Positions 1 to 7,876 of a stretch of DNA of 37,673 bases are shown here, in pieces (positions within the stretch are counted from its first letter, which is position 1; the number at the start of each line of letters is the position of its first letter). The DNA is from an uncultured Gammaproteobacteria bacterium (GTDB lineage: Bacteria > Pseudomonadota > Gammaproteobacteria > Francisellales > Francisellaceae). The notes beneath the pieces are model-generated. The model did not search any database and was not told where the DNA came from. It saw nothing but the letters and a program-made list of their open reading frames with translations. The stretch lies in assembly GCA_913060525.1 (NCBI GenBank), contig CAJXRW010000003.1, positions 1-37,673 on the forward strand. The letters are read 5' to 3'. The position numbers and the translations under genes are program-made.

Positions 1-47
1 CTACACAGAGTAGATCGTCGGCAGCGTCAGATGTGTATAAGAGACAG
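1..47 (+). other. Nextera i5-side adapter (artefact)
   Basis: The first 47 bases match the Illumina Nextera layout: the end of the P5 primer (CTACAC), an 8-base index AGAGTAGA (known as index 504), the read-1 transposon adapter TCGTCGGCAGCGTC at 15-28, and the Tn5 mosaic end at 29-47. This is library sequence left in the assembly. The genome begins at base 48 or later, and nothing should be inferred from these bases. Confidence 0.98.
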
Positions 48-80
48 TATTAAAATAATAGAAATATGATACCTAGCCCA

Positions 81-470
81 TTACGGGTAGGCAGGTGGAG
101 AGCGTAATCCAAATGATGAAGTTAAAAGTAAATTACGCCATCGTCGTTTTCGTCGTCTGATATAGCTTATTAAGCTATCAGTTAGGCTTAAATATTTTAT
201 TAAGAAAAACAAGCTGAAAATTAGCGTAAAACCTAAGAGTAAGTTAAACAAAAAATTATTATTAAATAAGGTGCTTTCTGCTTGACCCATAGAAGATACT
301 GAAATTAGATTAGCAGATGAATCCACATTTTCTATTTGTGATGAATGATGATGAGCGGGTGCTGAATGTTGATGCATGCCATGATGAACATAAGCATTCT
401 GAACACAACATAACATCAATGCCAAGTATAGAATTAATCCATATGTACTTATCTTAGTTAATATCTTCAT
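81..470 (-). CDS. Small His-rich membrane protein, copper cluster (paralogue A)
   Basis: A 129-residue protein with an N-terminal hydrophobic segment (about 8-27), a histidine-rich stretch (HHGMHQH and HHH, about 29-43), a second membrane segment (about 73-95), a basic run RRRKRR and a C-terminal tail ending GLRSPPAYP. The same order of parts occurs in the protein at 3890-4303, so the two are probably paralogues. The tail recalls the short proline motif that ends many DUF2946/CopL-like copper-associated proteins; this is resemblance only. It is divergent from the multicopper oxidase at 628, with a large palindrome between them. An extracytoplasmic metal-binding role is inferred from the histidines and neighbours. 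Confidence 0.7.
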   Translation of the reverse strand: MKILTKISTYGLILYLALMLCCVQNAYVHHGMHQHSAPAHHHSSQIENVDSSANLISVSSMGQAESTLFNNNFLFNLLLGFTLIFSLFFLIKYLSLTDSLISYIRRRKRRWRNLLLTSSFGLRSPPAYP

Positions 471-560
471 AGATGCTTCATTTGAATTACATTATAAGTT
501 TGGCATAAAATCTAGTTAATTTCCAAGAGGTAGCGTATTGAAAGATTAAAATATTTCATT

Positions 561-607
561 TTATTTAAAGGGAATGGCTGATAAGATCTACTATTCCCTT
601 TAAATAA
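561..607. promoter_or_regulatory. 15-bp inverted repeat upstream of the multicopper oxidase
   Basis: Arms 561-575 (TTATTTAAAGGGAAT) and 593-607 are perfect inverted repeats separated by 17 bases, with an AGATCT near the centre of the loop. The element ends 20 bases before the oxidase ATG and lies between two divergent genes. It could be an operator shared by both, or a 5' leader hairpin acting on translation or attenuation. There is no following T-run and no gene ends here, so a terminator is less likely. Confidence 0.6.
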
Positions 608-627
608 TAATTACTGGAATTATCCTG

Positions 628-2019
628 ATGAATAAATTAAAGATAGTACTTATATTTTTTGCTTTATCAGTAAATATTTTAACCTTTGCTAAGAATATTG
701 ATCTATTAGTAACCATTAAGAAAATCAACATTAATGGTAAAGAAGTTACTGTTAATACAGTCGTTCAACCTGATGGTACTTGGGGGTATTATGGTATTGA
801 AGGAGATGAGTTTGATGTTACGGTTAAAAATGAACTTAAATATCCTACTGTATTACATTGGCACGGCATGTTGTTACCTAATAACCAAGATGGTACAGAA
901 CTAACTCAGCCATTAATTCAGCCAGGTAAAAGTTATCATTATCATTATAAACTCAAACAAAGTGGTACCTATTGGATGCATTCTCATTACGGTTTTCAAG
1001 AACAAACCTATGTTGAAGCACCATTAATTATCTACCCGAAAGGGTATGACCCAAAAAATGATATTGTCATCATGTTTCAAGACTTTAGTTTTAAATCCCC
1101 CGAAAAAATAATGGAAGACTTAAAAAATAACCCCATGTCCAAACATAATATGAAAATGGATATGGATATGGGTAGCATGAAACATATCAACACAAAGGCA
1201 GAAGAACCAGATTTAAATGATGTTGATTACGATGCTTTTTTAACAAATTATCACACCCTACAGAACCCGATTAGCCAAAGAGTTATTCCAGGTGAAACCT
1301 ATCGTTTAAGATTCATTAATGGATCATCTGCTACTAATTTTTGGATAAATCTTGGTGGCTTGGATGGTACAGCAATAGCAGTAGACGGAAATAAAATAAA
1401 GCCATTCAAAGATAATTTATTCCAATTAGCGATTGCCCAACGAATGGATATTGAAATCACGATTCCTAAAACGGGTGGTGTTTTCCCAATTTTAGGGCAA
1501 GTTGAAGGAGAGAAACAACAAACCGGTTTAATTCTCTATACCAATGATAATAAAATTCCCAACATTCCAGAAACAACCCATAACCAATCACCTGAGTTTA
1601 ATTATGAACAAACCAAAAAAACGCATGCGGATGGAAATGAACTAACAGACATTAAACATGCTGAAGCGATTAATATTAATCTAAGTGGCGATATGAATAA
1701 TTATATTTGGCAGATTAACGGGCAATCCTGGCCAGATGTGACCCCAATAAATCTAACCAAAGGTAAAGCTTATACACTTCAAATAACGAATGACACAGGC
1801 ATGTCTCATCCAATTCACATCCACGGGCATGTGGTAAAAATTATTGCCATTAATGATAAGCCGATTATGAATGGCGCGGTTAGAGACACAGTGTATGTGG
1901 TTGCGAAATCAAGTATTACCGTGGTTATGGAGGCTGATGTAAGTGGAAAATGGTTCATTCATTGTCATATGTTATATCATATGCATTCAGGCATGATGAC
2001 CTTCATTAAAACAAAATAG
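628..2019 (+). CDS. CopA/PcoA-like multicopper oxidase, periplasmic
   Basis: A 463-residue multicopper oxidase. A hydrophobic signal sequence covers about residues 1-21. Copper motifs are HWHG (77-80), HSH (118-120), HPIHIHG (about 393-399) and HCHMLYH (445-451) followed by Met, so all four ligand blocks are present. The spacing between the first and second pairs fits the three-domain type. QSGTYWMHSHYGFQEQ is typical of CopA/PcoA copper-resistance oxidases. A methionine-rich insert (about 170-185, MKMDMDMGSM) is the kind that binds Cu(I). Such enzymes oxidise Cu(I) to Cu(II) in the periplasm; that activity is inferred from family. The signal sequence lacks an obvious twin arginine, unlike many CopA proteins. 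The gene stands alone downstream of the 561-607 inverted repeat and converges on the glycosyltransferase. Confidence 0.9.
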   Translation: MNKLKIVLIFFALSVNILTFAKNIDLLVTIKKININGKEVTVNTVVQPDGTWGYYGIEGDEFDVTVKNELKYPTVLHWHGMLLPNNQDGTELTQPLIQPGKSYHYHYKLKQSGTYWMHSHYGFQEQTYVEAPLIIYPKGYDPKNDIVIMFQDFSFKSPEKIMEDLKNNPMSKHNMKMDMDMGSMKHINTKAEEPDLNDVDYDAFLTNYHTLQNPISQRVIPGETYRLRFINGSSATNFWINLGGLDGTAIAVDGNKIKPFKDNLFQLAIAQRMDIEITIPKTGGVFPILGQVEGEKQQTGLILYTNDNKIPNIPETTHNQSPEFNYEQTKKTHADGNELTDIKHAEAININLSGDMNNYIWQINGQSWPDVTPINLTKGKAYTLQITNDTGMSHPIHIHGHVVKIIAINDKPIMNGAVRDTVYVVAKSSITVVMEADVSGKWFIHCHMLYHMHSGMMTFIKTK

Positions 2020-2074
2020 AGCAAGCTTAGGGATGGTTATAAAGAACCCAAATTATAGCCGAACTGATTGAACA

Positions 2075-3049
2075 TCAATTCTTATTATTCGGTGTTAAGA
2101 CTTCAGGTGGCTTACCGTGCCTTTTTTTAATGATATATAAAGGACGCTTCTTACTTTCATTAAATATCCGAGCAATATATTCTCCTATGACTCCTAATGA
2201 AATTAACTGCACACCACTTAAGAATAATATGGCGCACATCAATGAAGCATATCCTGCTACATGCCCACCAAAAAACAGTTCCTTAAAAAAGATATAACCC
2301 ATAAAAATAAGCGCACCACCTGAAATGAGTAACCCAATATAACTCCAAATACGTAACGGTAAACTACTAAATGAGGTAATGCCATCTATAGCAAAATTAA
2401 TTAACTTCCAATAACTCCATTTTTGAGTCCCTTTTGCTCTAACTTGGCGAGTATAGTGAACCTTTGCGGTTTTGTTATTGCTAGCCCAGCTAAATAGACC
2501 TTTCATAAATCTATTTTTCTCAGGTAATTGCAATAAAACCTCTACTGTGCAACGATCTATTAATCTAAAATCACCTGCATGATACTCAATTTTTAGAGGT
2601 GATAGTTTATTAAAAAGCATATAAAATATGTTTGAAGTAATTTTTTTCATTCGGCTATCTGATGAACGATCTGACCTAATGGCCAGAACCTCATCTGCCC
2701 CATTTTTCCATTCTTCTATCAGCTTAGGAATCAATGCTGGTGGATCTTGTAAATCTGCATCAATCGGAATAACAATATCTCCTTTTGAATATTCCAATCC
2801 TGCTGTTAATGACGCTTCCTTACCAAAGTTTTTATGAAGATCGATAATCACGATTTTTGAATGTTTCTGTTGCAATTCCAATAATACTTTTAAAGTATCA
2901 TCACAACTACCATCATTAACACAAATAATCTCAAAATCATTATTTAATGCATCCAGTATTGGCAATAATTTGCTAAAAAATGGACGAACCATTTCTTGTT
3001 CGTTATACATAGGCACAACAATTGATAATAATTGAAAATCTCTAACCAT
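2075..3049 (-). CDS. GtrB/ArnC-like polyprenyl-phosphate glycosyltransferase
   Basis: A 324-residue family 2 glycosyltransferase. The N-terminal catalytic domain shows SIVVPMYNE (about 9-17), VNDGS and the metal-binding DADLQDPP. Two C-terminal membrane segments (about 233-255 and 268-292) precede the conserved SLGVIGEYIARIFNE and a basic tail. This layout is that of GtrB, ArnC and DPM1-type enzymes, which move a sugar from a nucleotide donor to undecaprenyl phosphate on the cytoplasmic face. The sugar cannot be told. It lies 25 bases downstream of the DUF2231 gene on the same strand, so the two are probably co-transcribed. No flippase or GtrC-like partner is next to it. A link with copper tolerance would be envelope modification, which is speculative. 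Confidence 0.9.
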   Translation of the reverse strand: MVRDFQLLSIVVPMYNEQEMVRPFFSKLLPILDALNNDFEIICVNDGSCDDTLKVLLELQQKHSKIVIIDLHKNFGKEASLTAGLEYSKGDIVIPIDADLQDPPALIPKLIEEWKNGADEVLAIRSDRSSDSRMKKITSNIFYMLFNKLSPLKIEYHAGDFRLIDRCTVEVLLQLPEKNRFMKGLFSWASNNKTAKVHYTRQVRAKGTQKWSYWKLINFAIDGITSFSSLPLRIWSYIGLLISGGALIFMGYIFFKELFFGGHVAGYASLMCAILFLSGVQLISLGVIGEYIARIFNESKKRPLYIIKKRHGKPPEVLTPNNKN

Positions 3050-3074
3050 AATATTCTCCGTTTTTAAATTCTGA

Positions 3075-3719
3075 TTAATGCTCGTGGGTTGTTGTACTAT
3101 GATGATTAGAATCTTGATTTCCTTGGCCAGGGCTATCTGGAATCACATTGCTCGAACTTTCTTCAGCAGAATCATGACGTAAGCCAGAAGTTTCACTTGG
3201 AGGTAATTTCATTATGTTTACATTATTACTTTGATGGATATGTTTATGTTCTTCTTGATTTAGTGGGACCATAACCCCTAAACCATAACGATAGACTAAT
3301 TCAGAGCCATAGAAACCCGTTATCATTACCCCTAAAAAAGCTAAGAATAAACCAAGAGTATACAATAATTTTGGCGGCTTCTTATACCACTGCAATATAA
3401 GAGACCACAAGGACATGACAATGATAACCGTGAATGTAATTAATGCCCAAGTCCTATGAGTTAACATCGCCATATGACTATTCATTGAATGTGAGTTAAC
3501 TGAATAATAAGCATAAAATCCTGCCCCAACAGTACAAATCACTGCTAAAGAGCCCAACCATAAACACCATTTTGAAACGATTAATAGTTCCTTATGAAAT
3601 TTGGTAAAATGAAATGATTTAATTATTTTAGCGCTTAATAAGGATAAGAATGAGATCGTAATAAGCGAAATGGTAAAATGTACAAAAAATGGGTGCAGAT
3701 TTGGAATAATTTCTGGCAT
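3075..3719 (-). CDS. DUF2231 family membrane protein
   Basis: A 214-residue integral membrane protein with about four hydrophobic segments in residues 1-145. The start NLHPFFVHFTISL is the hallmark of the DUF2231 family (usually HPxxVHFP near the N terminus). The C-terminal 60 residues are hydrophilic and rich in His, Ser and Asn, ending in HHSTTTHEH, which may bind metal. It heads a two-gene unit with the glycosyltransferase. The family has no settled function, though members often sit in metal-resistance loci. His-rich tails also mark the two small proteins flanking this region (81-470 and 3890-4303). Confidence 0.8.
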   Translation of the reverse strand: MPEIIPNLHPFFVHFTISLITISFLSLLSAKIIKSFHFTKFHKELLIVSKWCLWLGSLAVICTVGAGFYAYYSVNSHSMNSHMAMLTHRTWALITFTVIIVMSLWSLILQWYKKPPKLLYTLGLFLAFLGVMITGFYGSELVYRYGLGVMVPLNQEEHKHIHQSNNVNIMKLPPSETSGLRHDSAEESSSNVIPDSPGQGNQDSNHHSTTTHEH

Positions 3720-3889
3720 AAAATTTCCTTAATTTTTACAAAGTATATTGCTGATCAAACAAAGACAGCTGTGAGCCTATTGAAAATAGGTTGTAATTCT
3801 CATTCATTAGCGGTGAAGACTAAACAACTTCAAATAACAGGATAACTGAAAATTGTTTATTCAAGACACATTCCAAACTAATGAAATTT

Positions 3890-4303
3890 CTATAAGGATA
3901 CCGGTGGTGCTCTAACACCTAGAGTAGAGGAGAATGATAGTTCATATCGTAATCGTTTTCGTCTTTTTTTACGACAATAGAAACAACAACGCTCTAAAAC
4001 GACTGGATACAGATTAAAATTTGGAAATAAAACAATAACCCATAATATTACTCCTACCATCATTGCCAAGATGATATTATTAATATGAATCGGGTTTGTC
4101 ACTTCTAAGGATTCTTGCTCTTGTGAATGATGATGTCCTATATGATCAGTATTATCCAAAATTAATGCTGACTCAGCAGGTAATATATGAGAGTGACTAT
4201 GTGTTGTGTGGTCCTGCACACAAGCAATAACCGTCACTAGATATGCAATCCAAATATACATTAGCAGACGTTGATATGGTTTTATCTTTCTTAATATGCT
4301 CAT
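3890..4303 (-). CDS. Small His-rich membrane protein, copper cluster (paralogue B)
   Basis: A 137-residue protein built like the one at 81-470: N-terminal ILRKI, a membrane segment ending in VIACVQ, histidine clusters (HTTHSHSH and GHHHSQ), a second membrane segment (about 74-95), a basic run RKKRRKR and a C-terminal LGVRAPPVSL. The VIAC at about 25-28 resembles a lipobox, so it could be a lipoprotein; the same region of paralogue A reads LCCVQ and is a poorer match. It also has a Cys pair (CCFYC) before the basic run. A metal-binding, possibly copper-buffering, envelope role is inferred from composition and context. No close named family is claimed beyond DUF2946/CopL-like resemblance of the tail. 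Confidence 0.7.
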   Translation of the reverse strand: MSILRKIKPYQRLLMYIWIAYLVTVIACVQDHTTHSHSHILPAESALILDNTDHIGHHHSQEQESLEVTNPIHINNIILAMMVGVILWVIVLFPNFNLYPVVLERCCFYCRKKRRKRLRYELSFSSTLGVRAPPVSL

Positions 4304-4452
4304 AGCAATTCAATAATCCTCTTACCTAATAAAGTAGTAGATATATGATCATTTCGCAAACGCTTTAGCACCAAAAGAATATAATGGTTTATAAATGAAA
4401 TATATGAATTTAGGATAGTAAGTTCCTATACAAAATATAAGGCAATATATCT

Positions 4453-5139
4453 GTGAAAATATTTTCATCACATAAAATAGCAATTTTCTTAATCATTTTA
4501 GTTTTATTTTTGATTTTATATCCATATCTGCATGGATATTATCCAGAACATGTCCTGATAACGGAATGCAGCCTTGCAATATTAATGACTAGTGGTGTAT
4601 CAATTTTTTTAGAAAAATCATACCAAAAGATCAGCTCAATTTTACTCGCACTTATAGTTCTTTTAGGGGTATGGTTAGCATCCTACGCACAATATAGGTG
4701 GATAATAGTTTCAACATTATGTGTTGAATTTATATTTTTTAGCTTTATCTTAGTTTCAATGGTTAAATATGTTTTCAGACAGAGAACGATTACGCTAAAT
4801 AAATTATTAGCTGCTATATGTGCATATCTAATATTAGGGCTTTTATTTGCTATCTTCTATACAATTATTTTCACATTACATCCAGGTGCTTTCATATTGG
4901 AAGTATCGAACACATTTATTAATACGAATTTATATCCTCATCCAGCATTTTTTACAGAAGCAATATATTTTAGCTTTGTAACATTAAGTACGCTTGGATA
5001 TGGGGATTTAATACCTACATTTGGGCCATTAAAAATTATTGCATCACTAGAAGCTATTTCAGGACAACTATTTATTGCCATATTAATCGCTAGGCTTGTT
5101 GGTCTGCATATTATCTATACCAATAAATCAAATAATTAA
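4453..5139 (+). CDS. Ion-channel (K+ channel pore) family protein
   Basis: A 228-residue membrane protein with about five hydrophobic segments before a pore loop that reads TLSTLGYGD, the K+ selectivity-filter signature (TxGYGD type), followed by a final membrane helix. This fits the two-TM ion-channel domain (PF07885) fused to extra N-terminal helices. The start is GTG at 4453, with a weak AAGG about 10 bases upstream; no better in-frame start is apparent. There is no cytoplasmic RCK/TrkA-N regulatory domain. It lies between copper-related genes but is transcribed away from the paralogue at 3890-4303. Whether it conducts K+ is inferred from the filter alone. Confidence 0.85.
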   Translation: MKIFSSHKIAIFLIILVLFLILYPYLHGYYPEHVLITECSLAILMTSGVSIFLEKSYQKISSILLALIVLLGVWLASYAQYRWIIVSTLCVEFIFFSFILVSMVKYVFRQRTITLNKLLAAICAYLILGLLFAIFYTIIFTLHPGAFILEVSNTFINTNLYPHPAFFTEAIYFSFVTLSTLGYGDLIPTFGPLKIIASLEAISGQLFIAILIARLVGLHIIYTNKSNN

Positions 5140-5443
5140 AACTCTTAACCCTCGGTATCTGTTGCAAAAACTGCTATTACATCGTCATTAATTCTTAAAT
5201 ATCAAAACAGGGTTTTATTTTGGTGTTGACGTTAATAGACTAGTCATGCCTAAACATTATATACTAATAATATTATCGGTTTTAGTAACGTGTATTTATG
5301 TGTTAGAAAATCTGTATGTTTAACTTTAACGTTTTTTTGTTAAGAGAAAAACTCATTTTTTTGTTAAAAACAAACAATTTTAAGCATAATTTATTTAGAA
5401 GAAGAATACTTTGTAATTGAAATAACCAACGAGTAACCCAGAT
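5140..5443. other. AT-rich intergenic region with a 12-bp tandem direct repeat
   Basis: About 300 bases without a gene. A 12-mer TTTTTTTGTTAA occurs twice (5332-5343 and 5356-5367), 24 bases apart, which is the spacing of two helical turns and could be a protein-binding array ahead of the small gene at 5444. I see no convincing RNA gene. Confidence 0.4.
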
Positions 5444-5719
5444 ATGAAAATTATATTTATTTTACTTTTAGCTTTTAATGTAACGCTAACTTTCGCAGAA
5501 ACAACATACGTGAGAAATACAACAAAAGAAGCCTACACCCACAATACAGAATTGCATGATAAAATTCATGAAAAAAACCCAAAAAGCGCCAAATTTTACC
5601 ATGAAAACTCCACAGTATCAGATGGCGATAATAGAAACCTTCATAGTGCGAACTCCACTAATCATTCACCTGACAATGCGAACGAAACTGAAAAAGTTAC
5701 AGGAAGTTCAAATCCCTAA
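5444..5719 (+). CDS. Small secreted hydrophilic protein
   Basis: A 91-residue protein with a clear signal peptide (MKIIFILLLAFNVTLTFA, likely cleavage after residue 18). The rest is very hydrophilic, rich in Asn, Ser, Thr, His and Glu, with no hydrophobic core, so the mature part is probably disordered. I do not recognise a family. Its His content (about 7) fits the neighbouring metal-related genes, but that is weak evidence. It converges on the small multicopper oxidase. Confidence 0.6.
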   Translation: MKIIFILLLAFNVTLTFAETTYVRNTTKEAYTHNTELHDKIHEKNPKSAKFYHENSTVSDGDNRNLHSANSTNHSPDNANETEKVTGSSNP

Positions 5720-5871
5720 TCTTTAATAGCTCAAAAGCTCTGCCAAAGTCTGAACCTAATTATCAATACGATAACCTCAAGATAGATTTATATGAAAAGC
5801 CTTAAGCATAAAATGGCCTAATACTAAATTTTCCATTATGTTACTATGAACAAATTTAAGGGGTCTGGCAG

Positions 5872-5895
5872 GTATACTCACCCATGGGTAAGTAT
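5872..5895. promoter_or_regulatory. 24-bp near-perfect palindrome
   Basis: Bases 5872-5895 read the same on both strands apart from one symmetric pair; the core is ACCCATGGGT with outer arms TATACT and AGTATA. It lies between two convergent genes, about 35 bases past the stop of the small oxidase. With no loop and no T-run it is a poor terminator. Its resemblance to the TATACC/GGTATA palindrome at 7081 suggests a CsoR/RcnR-type operator, but no gene starts next to it now. Confidence 0.45.
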
Positions 5896-5929
5896 ATCTA
5901 TAATAGCTTTGTGTAACCAGAAAAGTGCT

Positions 5930-7060
5930 TTAATATTTTGACCAATTATTATCTTTTACCCAAGGATAAGCATTTGAGAGATTCGCATCTTTTTCAGGGG
6001 CATCGACGATTAAATAAGTATACATCCCACCCTCTGGAACAATCCCTTTCTTGTCAGCATAATAACTTGGGTTATTAACAATATGATGCAATATATGGCA
6101 ATGTAAACGCCAAATGCCTGGATTATCTGCAATAAATTCAATGTTGCGAGTTTGACCAGGGGCAGTTGCAACTGTTGCAGCTGGCCATTGTGCTGAAGGC
6201 TGAATTGGCCCACCTTCTGTACCAGTTATATTGAAACTATAACCATGTAAGTGAATAGGATGTGCTACATCTGCAGACATATTGGCAAAGCGTATTCTTA
6301 CTTTCTCGCCATAGGGGGCGTGTAATACGGGAAAATTTGGTGCCGCTAAGCTATTAAACGTAAAAAACTTATCTGCCATACTCATGGTATTAATTGTTTC
6401 ACCACCATTACCGAGAACAGGCCAGCCTTGAAGCATAATAGCAAAATCATTTTTAATGTCATTACCTTCTTTTGGCAATACAATAAACATCCCTCTTAAC
6501 CCTGAAATAACCTGTTTTGTATCATTAAAGCCACTATGATACGCATAAGTCCCTGGTTTGTTGACAATCGGGAATTCATATACAGTCGATTTTCCTGGCA
6601 TAACTACTGGGTCATCTGTTCCACCAGCACCATCCATATCATTTGGAAGAATGATTCCATGCCAATGCACGCTTGTTGGTTGATCAAGGTTGTTCGTAAA
6701 TTCAACCCTTATAATATCTCCTTCATTTACAATTATGGTTGGCCCTGGGATTGAGTTATTATATCCCAGCCCATTTACAACTTGTTTCTCCAGTGGTTGC
6801 GATAATGTTGGCCCGATATATCTTGCCTCTTTGGGTACATCTTTTTCAATTAGATTAATACTGCTATCAAATATGATCTTGGTTACGGGCGCAGCTGCAA
6901 TTTTAAAAATTTTTACATTATTATCATCTAGCACATAACCCAAATTACTCCCACCTGGCGTCATAACAGAATTGGGTACAATTATATTCTGATTGCTAGC
7001 TGCTACTATAAAAACACTATTTGCACAGCCAATAATAAATATTAATAATTGTTTCAACAC
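5930..7060 (-). CDS. Two-domain (small) multicopper oxidase
   Basis: A 376-residue secreted cupredoxin protein. It has a signal peptide (about 1-21) and about 70 extra residues before the first domain. Copper motifs are HWHG (132-135), then YHSG (174-177), HPIHLHG (267-273) and HCHILHH (320-326). Only about 130 residues separate the first and second blocks, so there are two cupredoxin domains, not three, as in small laccases, which work as trimers. The second block is HSG where the family has HSH: one type-3 copper histidine is replaced by Gly177. The neighbouring residues are conserved, so this is a real change and not a frame error. It may alter or abolish oxygen reduction. A CsoR-like palindrome sits 20 bases upstream. 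Confidence 0.85.
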   Translation of the reverse strand: MLKQLLIFIIGCANSVFIVAASNQNIIVPNSVMTPGGSNLGYVLDDNNVKIFKIAAAPVTKIIFDSSINLIEKDVPKEARYIGPTLSQPLEKQVVNGLGYNNSIPGPTIIVNEGDIIRVEFTNNLDQPTSVHWHGIILPNDMDGAGGTDDPVVMPGKSTVYEFPIVNKPGTYAYHSGFNDTKQVISGLRGMFIVLPKEGNDIKNDFAIMLQGWPVLGNGGETINTMSMADKFFTFNSLAAPNFPVLHAPYGEKVRIRFANMSADVAHPIHLHGYSFNITGTEGGPIQPSAQWPAATVATAPGQTRNIEFIADNPGIWRLHCHILHHIVNNPSYYADKKGIVPEGGMYTYLIVDAPEKDANLSNAYPWVKDNNWSKY

Positions 7061-7080
7061 TATAAATCCTCATTAACTTT

Positions 7081-7096
7081 TATACCTATTGGTATA
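7081..7096. promoter_or_regulatory. CsoR/RcnR-like operator upstream of the small oxidase
   Basis: TATACC, a 4-base spacer, then GGTATA: a perfect 6-bp inverted repeat, 20 bases ahead of the oxidase start (7060, minus strand). Cu(I)-sensing CsoR-family repressors bind ATACC...GGTAT-type palindromes. The match is by eye, and no csoR gene lies in the window. Confidence 0.45.
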
Positions 7097-7249
7097 GGTG
7101 ATACTGACACCATTTACAAATTTTCTTAGCTTCTTTATCTAGGTTTTGGCGTGTAAAACTGTAAACTACGGTTGCATCATCTGATGTGAAATTTGCTTCT
7201 GAAAGCTTGTGTTTACAACAAAATAATCCTTATAACATAAAAGCATTTT

Positions 7250-7876
7250 TTATTTTTGATACTCCAGATTTCCCAAAACTTCTAAAGCTTGTGGTCTTAG
7301 CATTCCATCAGGTCCAACATAACGATATAAGGTTGGTCGAGTAACGCCTAGCTCTTTACATAATTCACTTACAACTGTTTCTTTTTTACCCATGGCTGCT
7401 TGAGCCAATCTAATTTGCGATTTTGTTAATGCATGTTTACGACCACCTTTGCGACCTCTAGCTCTTGCAGATTCCAATCCAGCTTTAGTGCGCTCAATAA
7501 TAAGGTCACGCTCAAACTCAGCCAATACTGCAAAGAAACCAAAAAACATCTTTCCCGTTGGTGTGGAGGTATCAATATTAGCTCCTTTGCCCGTTAAGAC
7601 TTTGAGTCCGATTCCTTTATCTGAAAATTTTTGAACAAGATTAACCAAGTCGTGTAAACTTCTGCCTAATCGATCAAGCTTCCAGACAACTAAAATATCA
7701 TGTTGTCTTAATGCTTTAATACAGGCATCCAATCCAGGGCGATCTGCCTTTTTACCTGAACACTGATCAGAATAAATATTTTCAGAATCAATACCTGCTT
7801 CTACTAAGGCATCATTCTGTAAATCTAAATTTTGAGTCCCATCTGTTTTAGAAACTCTTGCATATCCTATTAACAT
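7250..7876 (-). CDS. tnpR: Tn3-family resolvase (serine recombinase)
   Basis: A 208-residue resolvase. The N-terminal catalytic domain begins MLIGYARVSK with the nucleophile Ser9, followed by the conserved VVWKLDRLGRS (about 63-73) and the EFERDLIIERTKAGLESARARG helix region (about 117-138). The C-terminal helix-turn-helix (KELGVTRPTLYRYV, about 168-181) binds res. The length is slightly above the usual 185 residues. It is divergent from tnpA, with 139 bases between them holding the presumed res site. It resolves cointegrates after replicative transposition. Confidence 0.95.
   Translation of the reverse strand: MLIGYARVSKTDGTQNLDLQNDALVEAGIDSENIYSDQCSGKKADRPGLDACIKALRQHDILVVWKLDRLGRSLHDLVNLVQKFSDKGIGLKVLTGKGANIDTSTPTGKMFFGFFAVLAEFERDLIIERTKAGLESARARGRKGGRKHALTKSQIRLAQAAMGKKETVVSELCKELGVTRPTLYRYVGPDGMLRPQALEVLGNLEYQK

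Noticed and set aside
5860-5897. GGGGTCTGGC as the left inverted repeat of the Tn3 element
   Set aside because: Only the first seven bases match the candidate right end (GGGGTCTAGGG), the rest of the 38 bases diverges, and the flanking five bases (TTTAA versus ATGCT) do not give a target duplication.
6010-6938. Open frames of 67, 72 and 82 residues inside the small multicopper oxidase
   Set aside because: They are shadows of a well-supported oxidase gene in other frames.
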